A stretch of DNA of 64,000 bases, taken from positions 2,862,001-2,926,000 of the forward strand of contig CM065296.1 in the NCBI GenBank assembly GCA_032871835.1, written 5' to 3'. This stretch comes from Dipteronia dyeriana (taxonomy: Eukaryota; Streptophyta; Magnoliopsida; Sapindales; Sapindaceae). A model generated the notes under the pieces. It saw nothing but the letters and a program-made list of their open reading frames with translations, was not told the DNA's origin and searched no databases. Every line of letters begins with the position of its first letter. The stretch's first letter is position 1. Shown here piece by piece: positions 42,601 to 54,100 of this stretch. A program made the position numbers and the translations under genes.

Positions 42601-42943
42601 GACTAATTTAGTGTATTGTATCCTTGACGGCAACTTTTTGGTGCCGAAAGAGAAGTGACCAGTTGAGTTGTGTGATGATGAAAGACAGTACAGTAAGAGA
42701 AGATTTTATTGTGTTTTTGGGCAGTTTAGAGGACTATAGAGGCCTTCTATTGCCTGAGACCAATTATACCAGCTTCAAGATCAAAGTCTCCTCTTTGGTT
42801 GATGCCACATCGAAAGAGGAAGCCATTAGTCTTGTCTCTTGACAAAGTTAGGGTTTCTTTAGAGAAGAACCCAGTAGAAAGTGAGCCATCTCCGTATCCG
42901 ATGCCATAGTATTATAGTGTGGCAGCACTTGGTGGTAAAATAC

Positions 42944-43167
42944 CTGCATGTATATACATTTATATTTAGCAAGATGATTTTCTCATCAGTATATTGTGAT
43001 CAGAGCAATTTTTACAATTCAGAAATTATTATCCGGAAATCTCTAAATTTAATAAACCAATCGGACAGTGAATTTACCTGGAGTTTTACATATTTACAGA
43101 CTGAATCACTCCTGGAAATAGTGACATATGTACTAGACTTTGTACGGTCAAACAATGGTTCCTTTTG
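42944..43167. other. Region upstream of the protease pseudogene exon
   Basis: Begins at the intron acceptor (minus TACATGCAG). Should hold the intron and first exon, but no further protease motif is recognisable before the LTR fragment that starts at 43168. Confidence 0.4.
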
Positions 43168-43400
43168 TTGGAAAATTATGTGATAAATGCATAATTTGAG
43201 AGCGTTATTTGACTAAGATCGATTCCATGAAAATGGAAGGTCAGAGTGTATTCGAATTCTCCTCGGTGAGAGCTTCAAATTAGTATACTCAAACTCCCAA
43301 AATGATTAATGGGTGAATTAGAAATTGAGTTTCAAAGTGAACCTATTGTGTAGAGAAATTTATACATCCCATATTGGTTAGGAAATTCATTTATATAATA
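43168..43400 (+). repeat. Diverged copia LTR fragment
   Basis: TGTTGGAAAATTATGTGATA, then TTGAGAGCG, GAATTCTCCTCGGTGAGAGC and ATTAATGGGTGAAT follow the order of the copia-4 LTRs (51878 and 59978) but with many more differences. It is an older relative, cut off after about 230 bases. Confidence 0.7.
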
Positions 43401-44107
43401 GTCTTAAAGCAAACCTATTGTGTAGACCATGTTGCTGCACACGCGTTGTGGATTAATGAAAGAGATGATAGCGAGGTAGTGTTGGCTCTTATAATTTTTA
43501 TCTTTCTTATAATGATCAATATATCATATATATATTCTTCCCTTAGTGAATATGCATTTAACACATGCACTTTTAAGGACCATTCTAGAATAATGCTAGC
43601 TTGCTGCATTTGCTGTATATAAATTGACAGTATGGCCAAATCTGGTTCAAGTTTACAAGCTCAAAGAATTGTGTGGGGTGTTTGATGTTTTTTCTTGGTG
43701 CTCTGTTTTTTTTGTTGTCCACCTCCTGTTTCCTGATGTAGCCTTCGTTTTGCTACTATAAAGGGGTTTTTTTGGTGTTTTGTGGTATCGGGATTTCACC
43801 TATGTTCTCCTTTTTGGTTTTTTGCTCTTTTTGTATTTGTTGGGTTTCTTCCCATCCTTTCCTCTTTAATAATACATCGCAGTTTCAAATAAAAAAGTGA
43901 CAGCACAGGTTCACGGCATGCAATTTGCAAATTCTGGTGAAATTTTGTACATTTCAGATGGAATTTTGTTAATGTTTTTTGTTCTTTTGATCAGTTAACT
44001 TTTTGTCAAGAGAAAGATGAAGGAGTTGGGGGTGAGTATAATCAACAAGTCACTGAGTGAGTCAGTCATTATTGCCTGCATTTCCGTTAATTAAGAGGTT
44101 TGTTTTT
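43401..44107. other. Noncoding, possible LINE-like tail at about 43680-43890
   Basis: A T-rich piece (TGTTGTCCACCTCCTG, TTGTTGGGTTTCTTCCCATCC) ends at TTTCAAATAAAAAAG near 43895, similar in texture to LINE 3' ends. No frame of note elsewhere. Confidence 0.3.
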
Positions 44108-44179
44108 TAGGTTAGGTTTAGATACTATTGGAATCCACCGAACCCTGCTTATTCAAGAGTTCAATAATTAAATGACACT
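44108..44179 (+). mobile_element. Left part of a copia copy interrupted by E2
   Basis: GATACTATTGGAATCCACCG and TTCAAGAGTTCAATAATTAAATGACACT are copia 3' internal sequence that continues at 51626 (the ACACT target duplication is shared). Together with 51626-51877 this is the 3' end of a copia copy whose 3' LTR is 51878-52948. Confidence 0.55.
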
Positions 44180-45051
44180 TTTTGTATGTAAATTTTACCA
44201 AGCATACACGTCATTGACAGCAAAGAAAAAATAGCCAGGTGGACGCCCAAATGGACATCTGGAAAATATCCTATAAGGCATCATTAAAAAGAAGAAAGCT
44301 CGAGTAAGCATATACTGAATAAAACCTACTCGGGATCAACTAACAGCACTCGGGACTGGTTAAATAACACTTCCACTCGGGCTCAAACAGTACTACTCGG
44401 GACCATCAGGTATTACTTTTACTCGGAAATAAATACGACCCGAGTAAGAACTTGGTGCTTATTTCATACGGATTGTCATTAAATACGTGACGATATCCAT
44501 CAGGAAGGAATCCCAAATGAAATAGAGTATTAAATTAGAAGAGTCCCAAATCAGGAAATAACTTGATTTCTTTACGAAGACTACATTCTTATAAGGAAAC
44601 AAGTGCAAATTGAACTGCACTACTAGAATCCCACTCGATTTCCATGAGACTCCGAAACAGGAAAGAAAACAAATCGACCTCAAGAAAGTAACCGAATCAC
44701 AATTAAATACAAAGATCCTGTATTACTTGTACAAGGCAGATTAGGGTTCTATAAACATATAAATAGACCCATAATCTTGTCCAGAAGAGATATAGGCAAT
44801 ATAGCATACAACAGATATAGTAAACACAGAGAGAAAAAAGAGAGATCGAGAGCTTGTAAAGATCTTATTCTCTTAGTGGATTTTGGCTTGGTTGATCCTT
44901 CAACCACCCGTGGATGTTTCTCCGGCCATCGGAGTTTTAACACGTAAAACTTGTCTTTGTTACTCTCTCTGCATCTCTTTCTCTTTGATTCAATAGCCGA
45001 AATCCAATTCTTGTTGGCTTTTCTGGCATAATCCAGATATCGACGTCAACA
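44180..45051 (+). repeat. 5' LTR of E2
   Basis: Ends GACGTCAACA; TATAAATAG near 44757-44765. Related to the E1 LTRs across its whole length, with more differences than the two E2 LTRs have from each other. Confidence 0.92.
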
Positions 45052-45052
45052 A

Positions 45053-46107
45053 TTGGCGCTAGAAAGAGGGGTTTACGGAAACCACACTGGGGGTAGAAGT
45101 CTGGCGCATAAGGTACTCAGACAAGGCTATTACTGGCCTACGCTTTTCTCAGATGCACAGCAGTGGTCAGAAAGTTGCAATACCTGTCAAATGATTGCTA
45201 ATGATATCCGACAACCCCCAGAAAAGCTCAGAAACCTCACTGCTCCATGGCCATTCGCCATGTGGGGCCTAGACCTGATCAGTCCAATGCCAGCTGGGAC
45301 AGGGGGTGGAGCAAAGCACGTCATAGTAGCTGTCGATTATTTCACAAAATGGGCAGAAGCTGAATCACTGGTGCATATCACGGAAGCCAACACCACAAAT
45401 TTTGTAAAGAAAAACATACTTTATAGGTTTGGAGTTCCGGACACTATAATCACCGACAATGGCACTCAGTTTGATAACCAAAAGTTCAGACAGTTATGCG
45501 AGAAGTATCATATTGCTAACTACTATGCGACACCAGCTCACCCACAAACAAACGGGCAAGTAGAAGCAGTAAATAAAATTATCAAGCACACCATTAAAGT
45601 AAAATTAGATGACAAAAAAGGAAGCTGGGTTGAAAAGCTTCCTGAAGTATTATGGGCATATCGGACGACAGCAAGGACTTCAACAGGAGAAACTCTGTTC
45701 ACCCTAGTGTTCGGAACAGAAGCTGTCATCCCCATAGAAACATCGTATGCATCCCCACGGGTCAGGCTATATGATAACAGAATGTTGATACGCTACTACA
45801 AAGTTTGGATGAGCTAGAAGAAAAAAGGGAAGAGTCCCTAATAAGAAATACAACATATCAACAAAGAGTGGCTCGCCACTACAACTCTCGTGTTCGGATC
45901 AGAAAATTCCAGCTAGGAGACCTAGTGCTTAGGAAGGTGTCGTTGAACACAAAAAATAGAGTCGCAGGATCCCTGGCTGACAAATGGGAAGGTCCATACA
46001 AGATCGAGGGGATAACTGACCATGGAGCCTATTGGATTGCTCGACCCAATGGAGGGGTGTTATCCCGACCATGCAATGCCCAATATCTGAAGATTTTCTA
46101 TCCTTAA
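45053..46107 (+). pseudogene. E2 integrase (5' truncated, one frameshift)
   Basis: The 254-residue open frame 45053-45817 starts inside the zinc-binding domain (HTGGRSLAHKVLRQGYYWPT, CNTCQ), followed by the complete core: MWGLDLISPMPAG (Asp), ITDNGTQFDNQKF (Asp), HPQTNGQVEAVNKI (Glu). Near 45778 a few bases are lost against E1 (YDNRML instead of YDEEQNVDML), shifting the frame. The C-terminal domain continues as 45805-46107 with FQLGDLVLRKVSLNTKN and ends YLKIFYP. All catalytic residues are kept; it is the best preserved integrase in the window, but lacks a proper start. Confidence 0.88.
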
Positions 46108-46683
46108 AAAATATATATATATTTATATTGAATATTTTATTCTTTTATTGGTAGGATAAATATAAAACTGTAATTTAAATCTGTCGATTTTTTACAATAA
46201 CAAATAAAATTACTCGGAATTTCTGAAAGGACAGCATCTAGTTCGGGATTTCTAAAAAAGGCATATAAAAATAAGATCATACGGAAGTAGAGCATGATAA
46301 TAAGAACATGCAAATAGAATTATCGGGACCATCAAATCCCGAATGGGCGGAGAAGCTCGTAGGAGCATGCCAGCCGAGCAGGGTCAAAATGACCTTCGCA
46401 AAAAGGCAAACCCGATGCACCAGACTTTGGAAAAATGCTCTGGGCGCTATCGGGAGAAATTCCGGTGAAATGCGTAGCTATGTTGAAGCACCTTTTTAAC
46501 AAAAAAAAAAGCTTAACAATTCGGTAAACCCTTGCGCATAAAAACTAGGGAGACGTCCTTGGTATTGCGTAAGGACTCGAACGTATGATCATGGTGAGCC
46601 TTGATGTAACGTTTGGGTAGCAACTGGGTATGAAACACAAGTGAAAAACTTCTGTTTCAAGATGACTTGGTTAATAATAAAGA

Positions 46684-47150
46684 AGCCAGTTTAATAAGAT
46701 ACTTGACAATTGAAGTCATTCGGGTAACTACCGGTTTAATAAGATACTCGGTTAAATTACCTGAACACCGAAGAAGCCAGTTTAATAAGATACTTGGCAA
46801 TTGAAGTCATTCGGGTAACTACCGGTTTAATAAGATACTCGGTTAAGTTACCCGAACAACAAAGAAGCCAGTTTAATAAGATACTTGGCAATTGAAGTTA
46901 TTCGGGTAACAACCGGTTTAATAAGATACTCGGTTAAGTTACCCAAACATCGAAGAAGCCAGTTTAATAAAATACTTGGCAATTGAAGTTATTCGGGTAA
47001 CAACCGGTTTAATAAGATACTCGGTTAAGTTACCCAAACATCGAAGAAGCCAGTTTAATAAAATACTTGGCAATTGAAATTATTCGGGTAACAACCGGTT
47101 TAATAAGATACTCGGTTAAGTTACCCGACCATCAGCCAGTTTAATACAAC
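46684..47150 (+). repeat. 91-bp tandem repeat array in E2
   Basis: AGCCAGTTTAATAA starts at 46684, 46775, 46866, 46957 and 47048, each 91 bases apart; a further shortened start lies at 47134. Same unit as in E1. Units 4 and 5 share TTAATAAAATACTTGG and ACCCAAACATCG, so they look copied from each other within this element. Confidence 0.95.
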
Positions 47151-47300
47151 ACTTGGTAATAATCAGCAAAAAATAGACCAAAACCATTCAACTCAGAATA
47201 AAATTGAATTTTATTGCTCCTAAAAGAATGGTTGCAGTTCAAAGAATGGTTCTTTACAAGTAAAAAAAAAAGAATCAGAATTTTCTACAAATTTACAAAA

Positions 47301-50260
47301 TCAAGGTTGCGAGGACTTTGAGCCTTTGCCAATACTCGGATCTGGCACCATCTCGTACTCATGAAGCAGACTCTTATTAGATGGCCAAGTAATATCATCG
47401 ACAGTATCATCTCTCAACTGGCTGTAATCTTCACCCGGGACTGGCCAGACATCCGGAACTACACCCTCAACCGACTCTTGACTTGCGTAAAAAGTCGAGA
47501 GAGAATGCTCGGACGAAATCTCTAAATGCATAGGATGGGGCTCTTTGCCTTGACTACGACAGTAGGCTCTTCATTCCTTCATCTGAATCCGAAGAGATTC
47601 CAAGGACTGGTCCACATGGTGTTTGATTGAATACTCCCAATTAGCACGGGCTTTCTCAATCTTCCTATTCTTGACTTTGAAGAACTTGCCGGCCGAAACT
47701 AGCCCACATTGAAATTCCTGAAGAAGTAGGGCATCATAAGCAGGGGATCTTTTAAAACGATCCACCCCTTGGACTTCCAGTTCCAACCTGACCTCTCTGG
47801 AAAGGGATTCAACTGTCAGCACTTGGCGCTCTAAATCTTCAATTTTTTGGTCATACGCCGACTTCGCTTGCTTTGCCTCCTGCTCGGCCTTAAGCATGGA
47901 TTCTTCAGCAGAAGAAAGAAGATTTTGAAGCGATGCAACCTTTTCCTCTGCCAGAGATGCCTTATCCTCCGCTTCAACCTGCTTCGCCAGGCAGTGGTCA
48001 GTAAATATCTGTACAGAGCTGACCTCCTGCTGATAAGCCTGCTCAGCTCGAGCACGCCCCTTCTCACTCGACTTCAGCTGAGCCTTCAGACACCTTATCC
48101 GATCAACTTGACATTGCTGCGTCTGAACAAACTTAGCAAATTAGGCCACCATCTGCAAAAGAATATACTTAGAAATCCGACAGAAGCAAAACAATAAAGG
48201 AGTCAGAATTAACTGAGTCAGATTTAACTTACATAAGATGCACCGTTGAAAACGTTTTGGAGATGTTCGGTCAGTGAACCATCTCTAAAACTGCTCCAAC
48301 CGTCCTCCCCGATATAAGCCCGACCGGAGGATATCTCCTGTAGCATATCCTAGGGAGAAAGGAATAAAGGAACCCCCGAGGGTTCAGCTCCCAAATTTCC
48401 AAACTCGGGGGCAGGAGAAGCCCTGTTCGGCTCTAAGGATGGAGAAGGAACCCCCGAAGGTTCAGCCCCCATATCTCCAACTTCAGGGGTAGGAGAAGCC
48501 CTACTCGGTTCTGAAGTGGCTGCATCTACTGATGCTCCAGCACCAACACTCGGGGCAATCTCATCCGTAACATCTTCGTCGCTGGAGTCAATGAATGAGA
48601 CTACCCGAGGAACTTTGAGAGGACGAGACGGTGAACTGACGGCCTTTCGCTTCTCACCCAGAGAACGGTGGAAGTTAAGATCAGCAGCAGAATCTTCTTG
48701 CTGATCGTCCCGAAAAGACTCAAAGAACTTGGCACCGGCGGGCACTTGATCCGTTAAGACGTTACCATTGTCGCCAGCTTCAAACCGTCCAACAGGCTCT
48801 TCACCTGGACCCTCATACTGCCTCTCCCTATTTTCAGGCAGTTGGGTGTTAGTTGGCTTACCTTGGCCACTTGGACTAGCGAAATCTTGACTAGAAGGCT
48901 GAGCACCCCGATCAACGCACTCGGGAATTTGCTCAGCAATATCAGTTTCCTCATCAGGCTCGGGTGGTGCAATACCCTCATCGCCCTGACGGAAAGCTTC
49001 CTTTCTACTCGCTTGTAGAATCGCCTTCACTTGGCGAGCCTGAAGATCGCTGACAACGTCCGTATCGAACACTAAAAAAAATGGAAAAGCAGAGAAATAC
49101 AACAGAGGGCGCCGGGTTACTTATAACGCCTGCGATGGCCCGAAATCTATTTGAAGAAGCCAAGTTTTATCAAGTCATCCTCTTTGAAAAGATAGCTATT
49201 TCTCCTCTTTTCAAGAGTACGAACAGCTGCCCGAGTCAGCCTCTTCACCTCTGAATCGCTATAATCAATTGTTTTCTTGTTCCACACTTCGGGGGAACAT
49301 AAGAAGCGGGGAACACTCAACACCATGTGGGAATCCCCAGATCGAACAGTGATATCGAGCCCGAGAGCCTCTCTAGTAAAAAACCAACTGTTCTTCCAAA
49401 ATTTATTGGATGTAGGGAATCCCCATATGAAACCCTTCTTTTTCGAGTCATCAGAAGCATCGACCCCCCGATTCACCTTGGCTTCTTTGGGGACCCAACC
49501 GTCCGAAGAAGTAGATGCAAGGAAATAGGTCCCCGTTCTGCTAACCTGCTTCAGCGTAAAGAAGTGCCTGATTTCATTCGGGGAAGGCGGCGAAATGTTC
49601 ATTCGACTGAACATATGCCACATACACATCAAGGCTTTGTAACTATTCGGGACCAACTGAGCTGGGGCTATCCTTGCTTCAGCCAAAAACCAGGCAATAA
49701 AAGGCTAAAAGGGAAACGTGACGCCACAGCAAAGCATCAACCCATAAATCGCGACCATGCCCTCATGAGGATTCCATACGGCTCTATCCCCCGCAGAAAC
49801 CAAAATGACTGAGTCGGGCAAGTCGAATCGGGAGCTATATTTTTCTATCTCAGCTGGCCCAACAACGTTCGGCTCAGTATCAAAGCCACTCGGGTGAGTG
49901 TCAAAACAAAAGACGAGACGCCCTGTATACTTCATCAACGTCGCCCTCGTTAACAGTCTATTCCCTGGTCTGAAAGATGCTCGAGCCGTGCTTATATACC
50001 TTACTTGTGCTCTGATGTTTACCCATCCTTCGAGAAGATACCCTGTGATCAGAAATATCAGAATCAGAACTAGATGGAGAACTTGATACAGGGCTGAAAG
50101 TGACGTCAGGGTGAAGCCCTGAAACATCAACCTCTAAAAATGGAGGTTCATCTATTGGGATATCCCCTTGTAATCGTTTAATGCAAGATACTAACTGGAA
50201 ATCCCCACACTCTAATGCATCAAAAACGATTTTAAAGAGACGATGGTGGGAAAATGACCC
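47301..50260 (-). pseudogene. E2 antisense gene
   Basis: Same gene as in E1 (17675-20602). The start codon is AGG instead of ATG. The core 49147-49686 is open: AEARIAPAQLVPNSYKAL, RHFFTLKQVSRTGTYF, KKKGFIWGFPTSNKFWKNS, VPRFLCSPEVWN. The second part, 48350-49102, is acidic and Pro-rich (PPEPDEETDIAEQIPEC), and the C-terminal coiled-coil part is 47571-47897. The Trp codon TGG after QMKE is TGA here but TAG in E1. Other stops lie near 49708 and 48143. The reading continues past that codon to the stop at 47301. Confidence 0.75.
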
Positions 50261-50753
50261 TATTAAAACTAACCTTGAATTGAGACGGATGCAAGATCTT
50301 CAAGTGGAGAATCGCGAACTTCTGGATAAAGAAATCTGAGTTTAAAGAGATTTCTGCTGAATTTTTGAGAATAAACCAACAATGTCTCTCAGCGAAAAAT
50401 TTAAAGATGAGACGGCACGAAACCCTAGGATTTCAAAGCGGGAAAAAATTTATGACGAAACTCGATGACGTAGGCGGCGCTTGGGGAAACGCAAAAATCA
50501 TTTCTCATAAATGATATTGAAAAACGAAGAGACGAGGGACGCGTGTCAAGACAGGAAGTAGCCCTCAACCATCAAAACTTTAAAACGTCGCTATCATTTA
50601 AGATCTTGCGTGATAAAGCGAATCGAAATTACAGAGTTACCATTAAAACACGTCATTATGACAAGACGGCTATTCTGACGAAAGAAAATCAAGATGATTA
50701 AAATACTATGCCTGAAAAAAAATCTTCTCAGCAAAAATATTTTTAGGGGGTAT

Positions 50754-51625
50754 TGTTGTATGTAAATTTTACCAAGCATACACGTCATTGACAGGAAGGA
50801 AAAAATAGACAGGTGGACGCCCAAATGGGCGTATGGGAAATATCCTATAAGGTATCATTAAAGAGAAGAAAGCCCGAGTAAGCATATACTGAATAAAACC
50901 TACTCGGGATCAGCTAACAGCACTCGGGACTGGTTAAATAACACTTCCACTTGGGCTCAAACGGTACTACTCGGGACCATAAGGTATTACTCTTACTCGC
51001 GAATAAATACGACCCGAGTAAGAACTTGGTGCTTATTTCATACGGATTGTCAATAAATACGTGACGATATCCATCAGGAAGGAATCCCAAATGAAATAGA
51101 GTATTAAATTAGAAGAGTCCCCAATCAGGAAATAACTTGATTTCTTTACGAAGACTACATTGTTATAAGGAAACAAGTCCAAATTGAATTGCACTACTAG
51201 AATCCCACTCAATTTCCATGAGACTCCGAAACAGGAAAGAAGAAAAATCGACCTCAAGAAAGTAACCGAATCACAATTAAATACAAAGATCCTGTATTAC
51301 TTGTACAAGGCAGATTAGGGTTCTATAAACATATAAATAGACCCATAATCTTGTCCAGAAAAGATATAGGCAATATAGCATACAACATATATAGTAAACA
51401 CAAAGAGAAAAAAGAGAGATCGAGAGCTTGTAAACATCTTATTCTCTTAGTGGATTTTGGCTTGGTTGATCCTTCAACCACCCGTGGATGTTTCTCCGGC
51501 CATCGGAGTTTTACCACATAAAACTTGTCTTTGTTACTCTCTCTGCATCTCTTTCTCTTTGATTTAATAGCCGAAATCCAATTCTTGTTGGCTTTTCTGG
51601 CAGAATCCAGAAATCGACGTCAACA
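50754..51625 (+). repeat. 3' LTR of E2
   Basis: Starts TGTTGTATGTAAATTTTACC after TTTTAGGGGGTAT and ends GACGTCAACA, followed by ACACT. Confidence 0.92.
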
Positions 51626-51877
51626 ACACTTTTTAAGGCATGTTTTTCAACACTGTCACAATTTTAATAACTTATGTTTAAAAGTCACCTATTACGGTGA
51701 ATGAACAAAAAATGCTTTCACATCTACTTATCAACCAGTAAAGTAAGTATGCTGTTACAAGGGAAGGTTCAAAAGGTAACACCTACCTTCTACCTATCAA
51801 ATGCAGGTATCGACCGTTTGAACTTACCAAAAGTCATCTCTCGTGTCTCCTAGGTCAATTTAATTCATATGAGGGAT
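51626..51877 (+). mobile_element. 3' internal end of the copia copy split by E2
   Basis: ACAAGGGAAGGTTCAAA, GGTATCGACCGTTTGAAC and GTCATCTCTCGTGTCTCCTA match 59837-59977, the region before the copia-4 3' LTR. It ends in the polypurine-like GAGGGAT before the LTR at 51878. Confidence 0.75.
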
Positions 51878-52948
51878 TCTTCAAAAATTTGTGATAAACT
51901 TACAGTTTGAGAGCGATATTTGAGTATGATCGGTTTCATGAAATTGAAACAACAATATATATTCGAATTCATCTTCGTAAGAACTTTGAAGTGGTATACT
52001 TAAACTCATAAGTTGATTAATGGGTGAATGAGAAATTGAGTCTCAAAGTGAGCGTATTGTGTAAGGGAAAAAGAGCATCCCACATTGGTTGGGTAAAACA
52101 CTTATATGTAGTATATAAGTAGTTGTGTGATGGTAGCTTATCAACATATGTGGCATAGAGGCTCTCTCTCGTGCGCACATGAGGGGTTACAAATCAAGAA
52201 TCTTGAACCTACGTACACGAATGCCGCCCCGATTGGATCGTGAAAGTACAACCGAATTTTTGCTACTGTTATGAATTAATTTTTCCTAAATCAGTTTATT
52301 GACACGGAAAGGATTAATTATTTTCACTAAGTCAAATGTTTTAAATGATTGATAAGGAAAAAGGGTAATTTCCACTTTGATTAAGGAAATAGTTGATTTT
52401 CGTTTTGGATTTTGATACTTACTTGATCACTAAGTAATCAGAATCATTGATCAATTTTGAATTCTGATACTTACTTGATCACTAAGTGATCAGAATCAAT
52501 GATCAATCAGGAATAAATATTTTAGAAGATTATTCTTTAATTAAATTTCTTTTATCATTTAAAATGTAGCTATCAAATAATTTTCAAATAAATCTATTTG
52601 ATTTCGGTTTATAAGAAACCCTAATCTACATTTCATGATAGGCATTCTAAAATCACAAAATTAATAAAAAAAGAGTAGTAGCTTTTTCTCTCATCTCGTT
52701 CCTTCTCTTTTCCTTGCTTGGTAAATTCGAGCTTAATTTGAGTTCGCTGAGAATGATTGTGCTTCACACTTCCACTGTTGAATTGTTGTGTCTTGGGAGA
52801 CAATCGCTATACACATACGGTGTAATATACGACAAAACTATCTTAAGGACATCGTGTGAAACATGGGCTTCAATTCCCTAACCTTTGTTTTTGTTCGTTA
52901 CTTTCAGCAGATTCGAACCAGATTGTTTTTGCGTATTAGTAGACAACA
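51878..52948 (+). repeat. Copia LTR shared by two copies (5' LTR of copia-4)
   Basis: About 1071 bases, matching 59978-61003 over the whole length (GAGTATGATCGGTTTC, CTTATATGTAGTATATAAGTAG, TGGAGACAATTGCTATACAC-like blocks). The TATA box TATATAAGTAG lies near 52110. Its first bases read TTCTTC instead of TGTTGG. Upstream is 3' internal copia sequence, downstream copia-4 internal sequence, so it served as 3' LTR to one copy and 5' LTR to the next. Confidence 0.82.
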
Positions 52949-54100
52949 ATCTTAAAACAATTTTCCTCTTCTACTTTTACAAAACGCTTTCTTCAAACTT
53001 TATGGTTTTGGATTCTAGTACATATCATAATAAACTTGAAACTTAGTGGTTCGGATTTAAAATTAAATAGATCTGTGGAAATTGAATCTGATTCTTTCAA
53101 TTTATGTAGACTAGGACACCTTAATTATGATACTTTACGTAGATTAATTAATTTAAATCATATTCCCCCTTTCAATATTGATCCAAAACATAAGTGTGAA
53201 GTTTGCGTTGAAACAAAACTAACAAGGTCATCATTTCAAATTATTGAAAGAAAACCTTGGATTTAATTCACAATGATATATATGATTTAAAATTTGTTCA
53301 AACAAGAGGTGGCAAAAAATATTTCAGCACATTTATAGATGATAGCATAAAATATTGCTACGTATATTTCTTGAAAAGCAAAGATGAAGCTATAGAGAAG
53401 TTTAGTCTCTATAAAGCTGAAGTTGAGAATCAACTCAACAAGAAAATCAAGGTACTGAGAAGTGACCGATGTGGTTAGTATGAAGCACCGTTTGGTGAAT
53501 TTTATGCACAACACGGGATTATACATCAAACCACTTCACCATATTCCCCTCAGTGAAACGGCATTACAGAACGGAAAAATATTATCTTGAAAGAAATGAC
53601 GAATGCAATGCTAATAAGTTCTGGACTGCTTCAGAACATGTGGGGTGAAGCTATATTGTCTAGCAATTACCTTTTAAATAAGGTACCCCATAAGAAAGTA
53701 GACAAGCCCCATATGAGCTATGGAAAGGAAGAAAGCATTCCTACAAATTCTTACAAATGTGGAGATGTCATGCTAAAGTGGTTATGCATACACTTAAGAA
53801 GGTGAAGATAGGCCCAAAAACTGGTGATTGCATTTTCATTGGATATGCACATAACAATAGTGCTTATCGATTTTTGGTGTATAAGTCTGACATCCCATAT
53901 ACACACAAAAACACAATAATGGAATCTAGAAATGCATCGTTCTTTGAAGATGTATTTCCATGTATATCCAATGAAGAAGCAAGTTCGTCAAAAAGAACGC
54001 ATGCTAAAAAATTGAGGACTAAGAACAAGAAGTTGAGGATGATCCAAGACGTAACAAAAAAGCTAGGATAGAAACATCTATTGGTCCAGTTTTTTTGACC
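52949..54100 (+). pseudogene. copia-4 GAG-pre-integrase and integrase (broken)
   Basis: 53036-53266 has LCRLGHLNYDTLRRL and CEVCVETK (zinc-binding H and C-x2-C). 53257-53478 has DLIHNDIYDLKFVQT (first Asp) and KIKVLRSDRCG (second Asp, with Gly-Gly changed to Cys-Gly). A stop replaces one residue in PYSPQ-stop-NGITERKN near 53555 (Glu kept). The end (53587-54071) carries MLISSGLLQNMWGEAIL and GPKTGDCIFIGYAHNNSAYR. It has at least three frame breaks. Confidence 0.82.

Larger units (their letters stand above)
39350..42943 (-). pseudogene. Aspartic protease (nepenthesin-like) pseudogene split by three insertions
   Basis: Pieces in gene order (minus strand): 42604-42943, after an intron acceptor TACATGCAG, with YGIGYGDGSLSTGFFSKETL and TAQKHNKIFSYC; 41423-41470 with SKNSPFYGLDLIGIGL; about 40646-40680 with GKKLMAHPIK; 39350-39764 with PGTIVDSGTVFTYLPPETYP (second active-site D-S-G), NSQVCLGFAPCDKGN, TIIGNQVQRTMEVVYDGF and IGFAP. 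Plant A1 proteases of this type act in the secretory pathway or apoplast. Stops and frameshifts are present in every piece. The same gene family lies at 62646-64000. Confidence 0.85.
44180..51625 (+). mobile_element. E2: deletion derivative of the E1 family
   Basis: LTRs of 872 bases each (44180-45051, 50754-51625) and the target duplication ACACT on both sides (44175-44179, 51626-51630). The primer-binding site (45053) runs straight into the middle of the integrase; gag, protease, RT and both RNase H regions are missing. The 91-bp array, antisense gene and polypurine tract (about 50742-50753) are all there. The first base pair of the 5' LTR reads TT instead of TG. Internal length 5.7 kb against 10.2 kb in E1. 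Confidence 0.93.
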
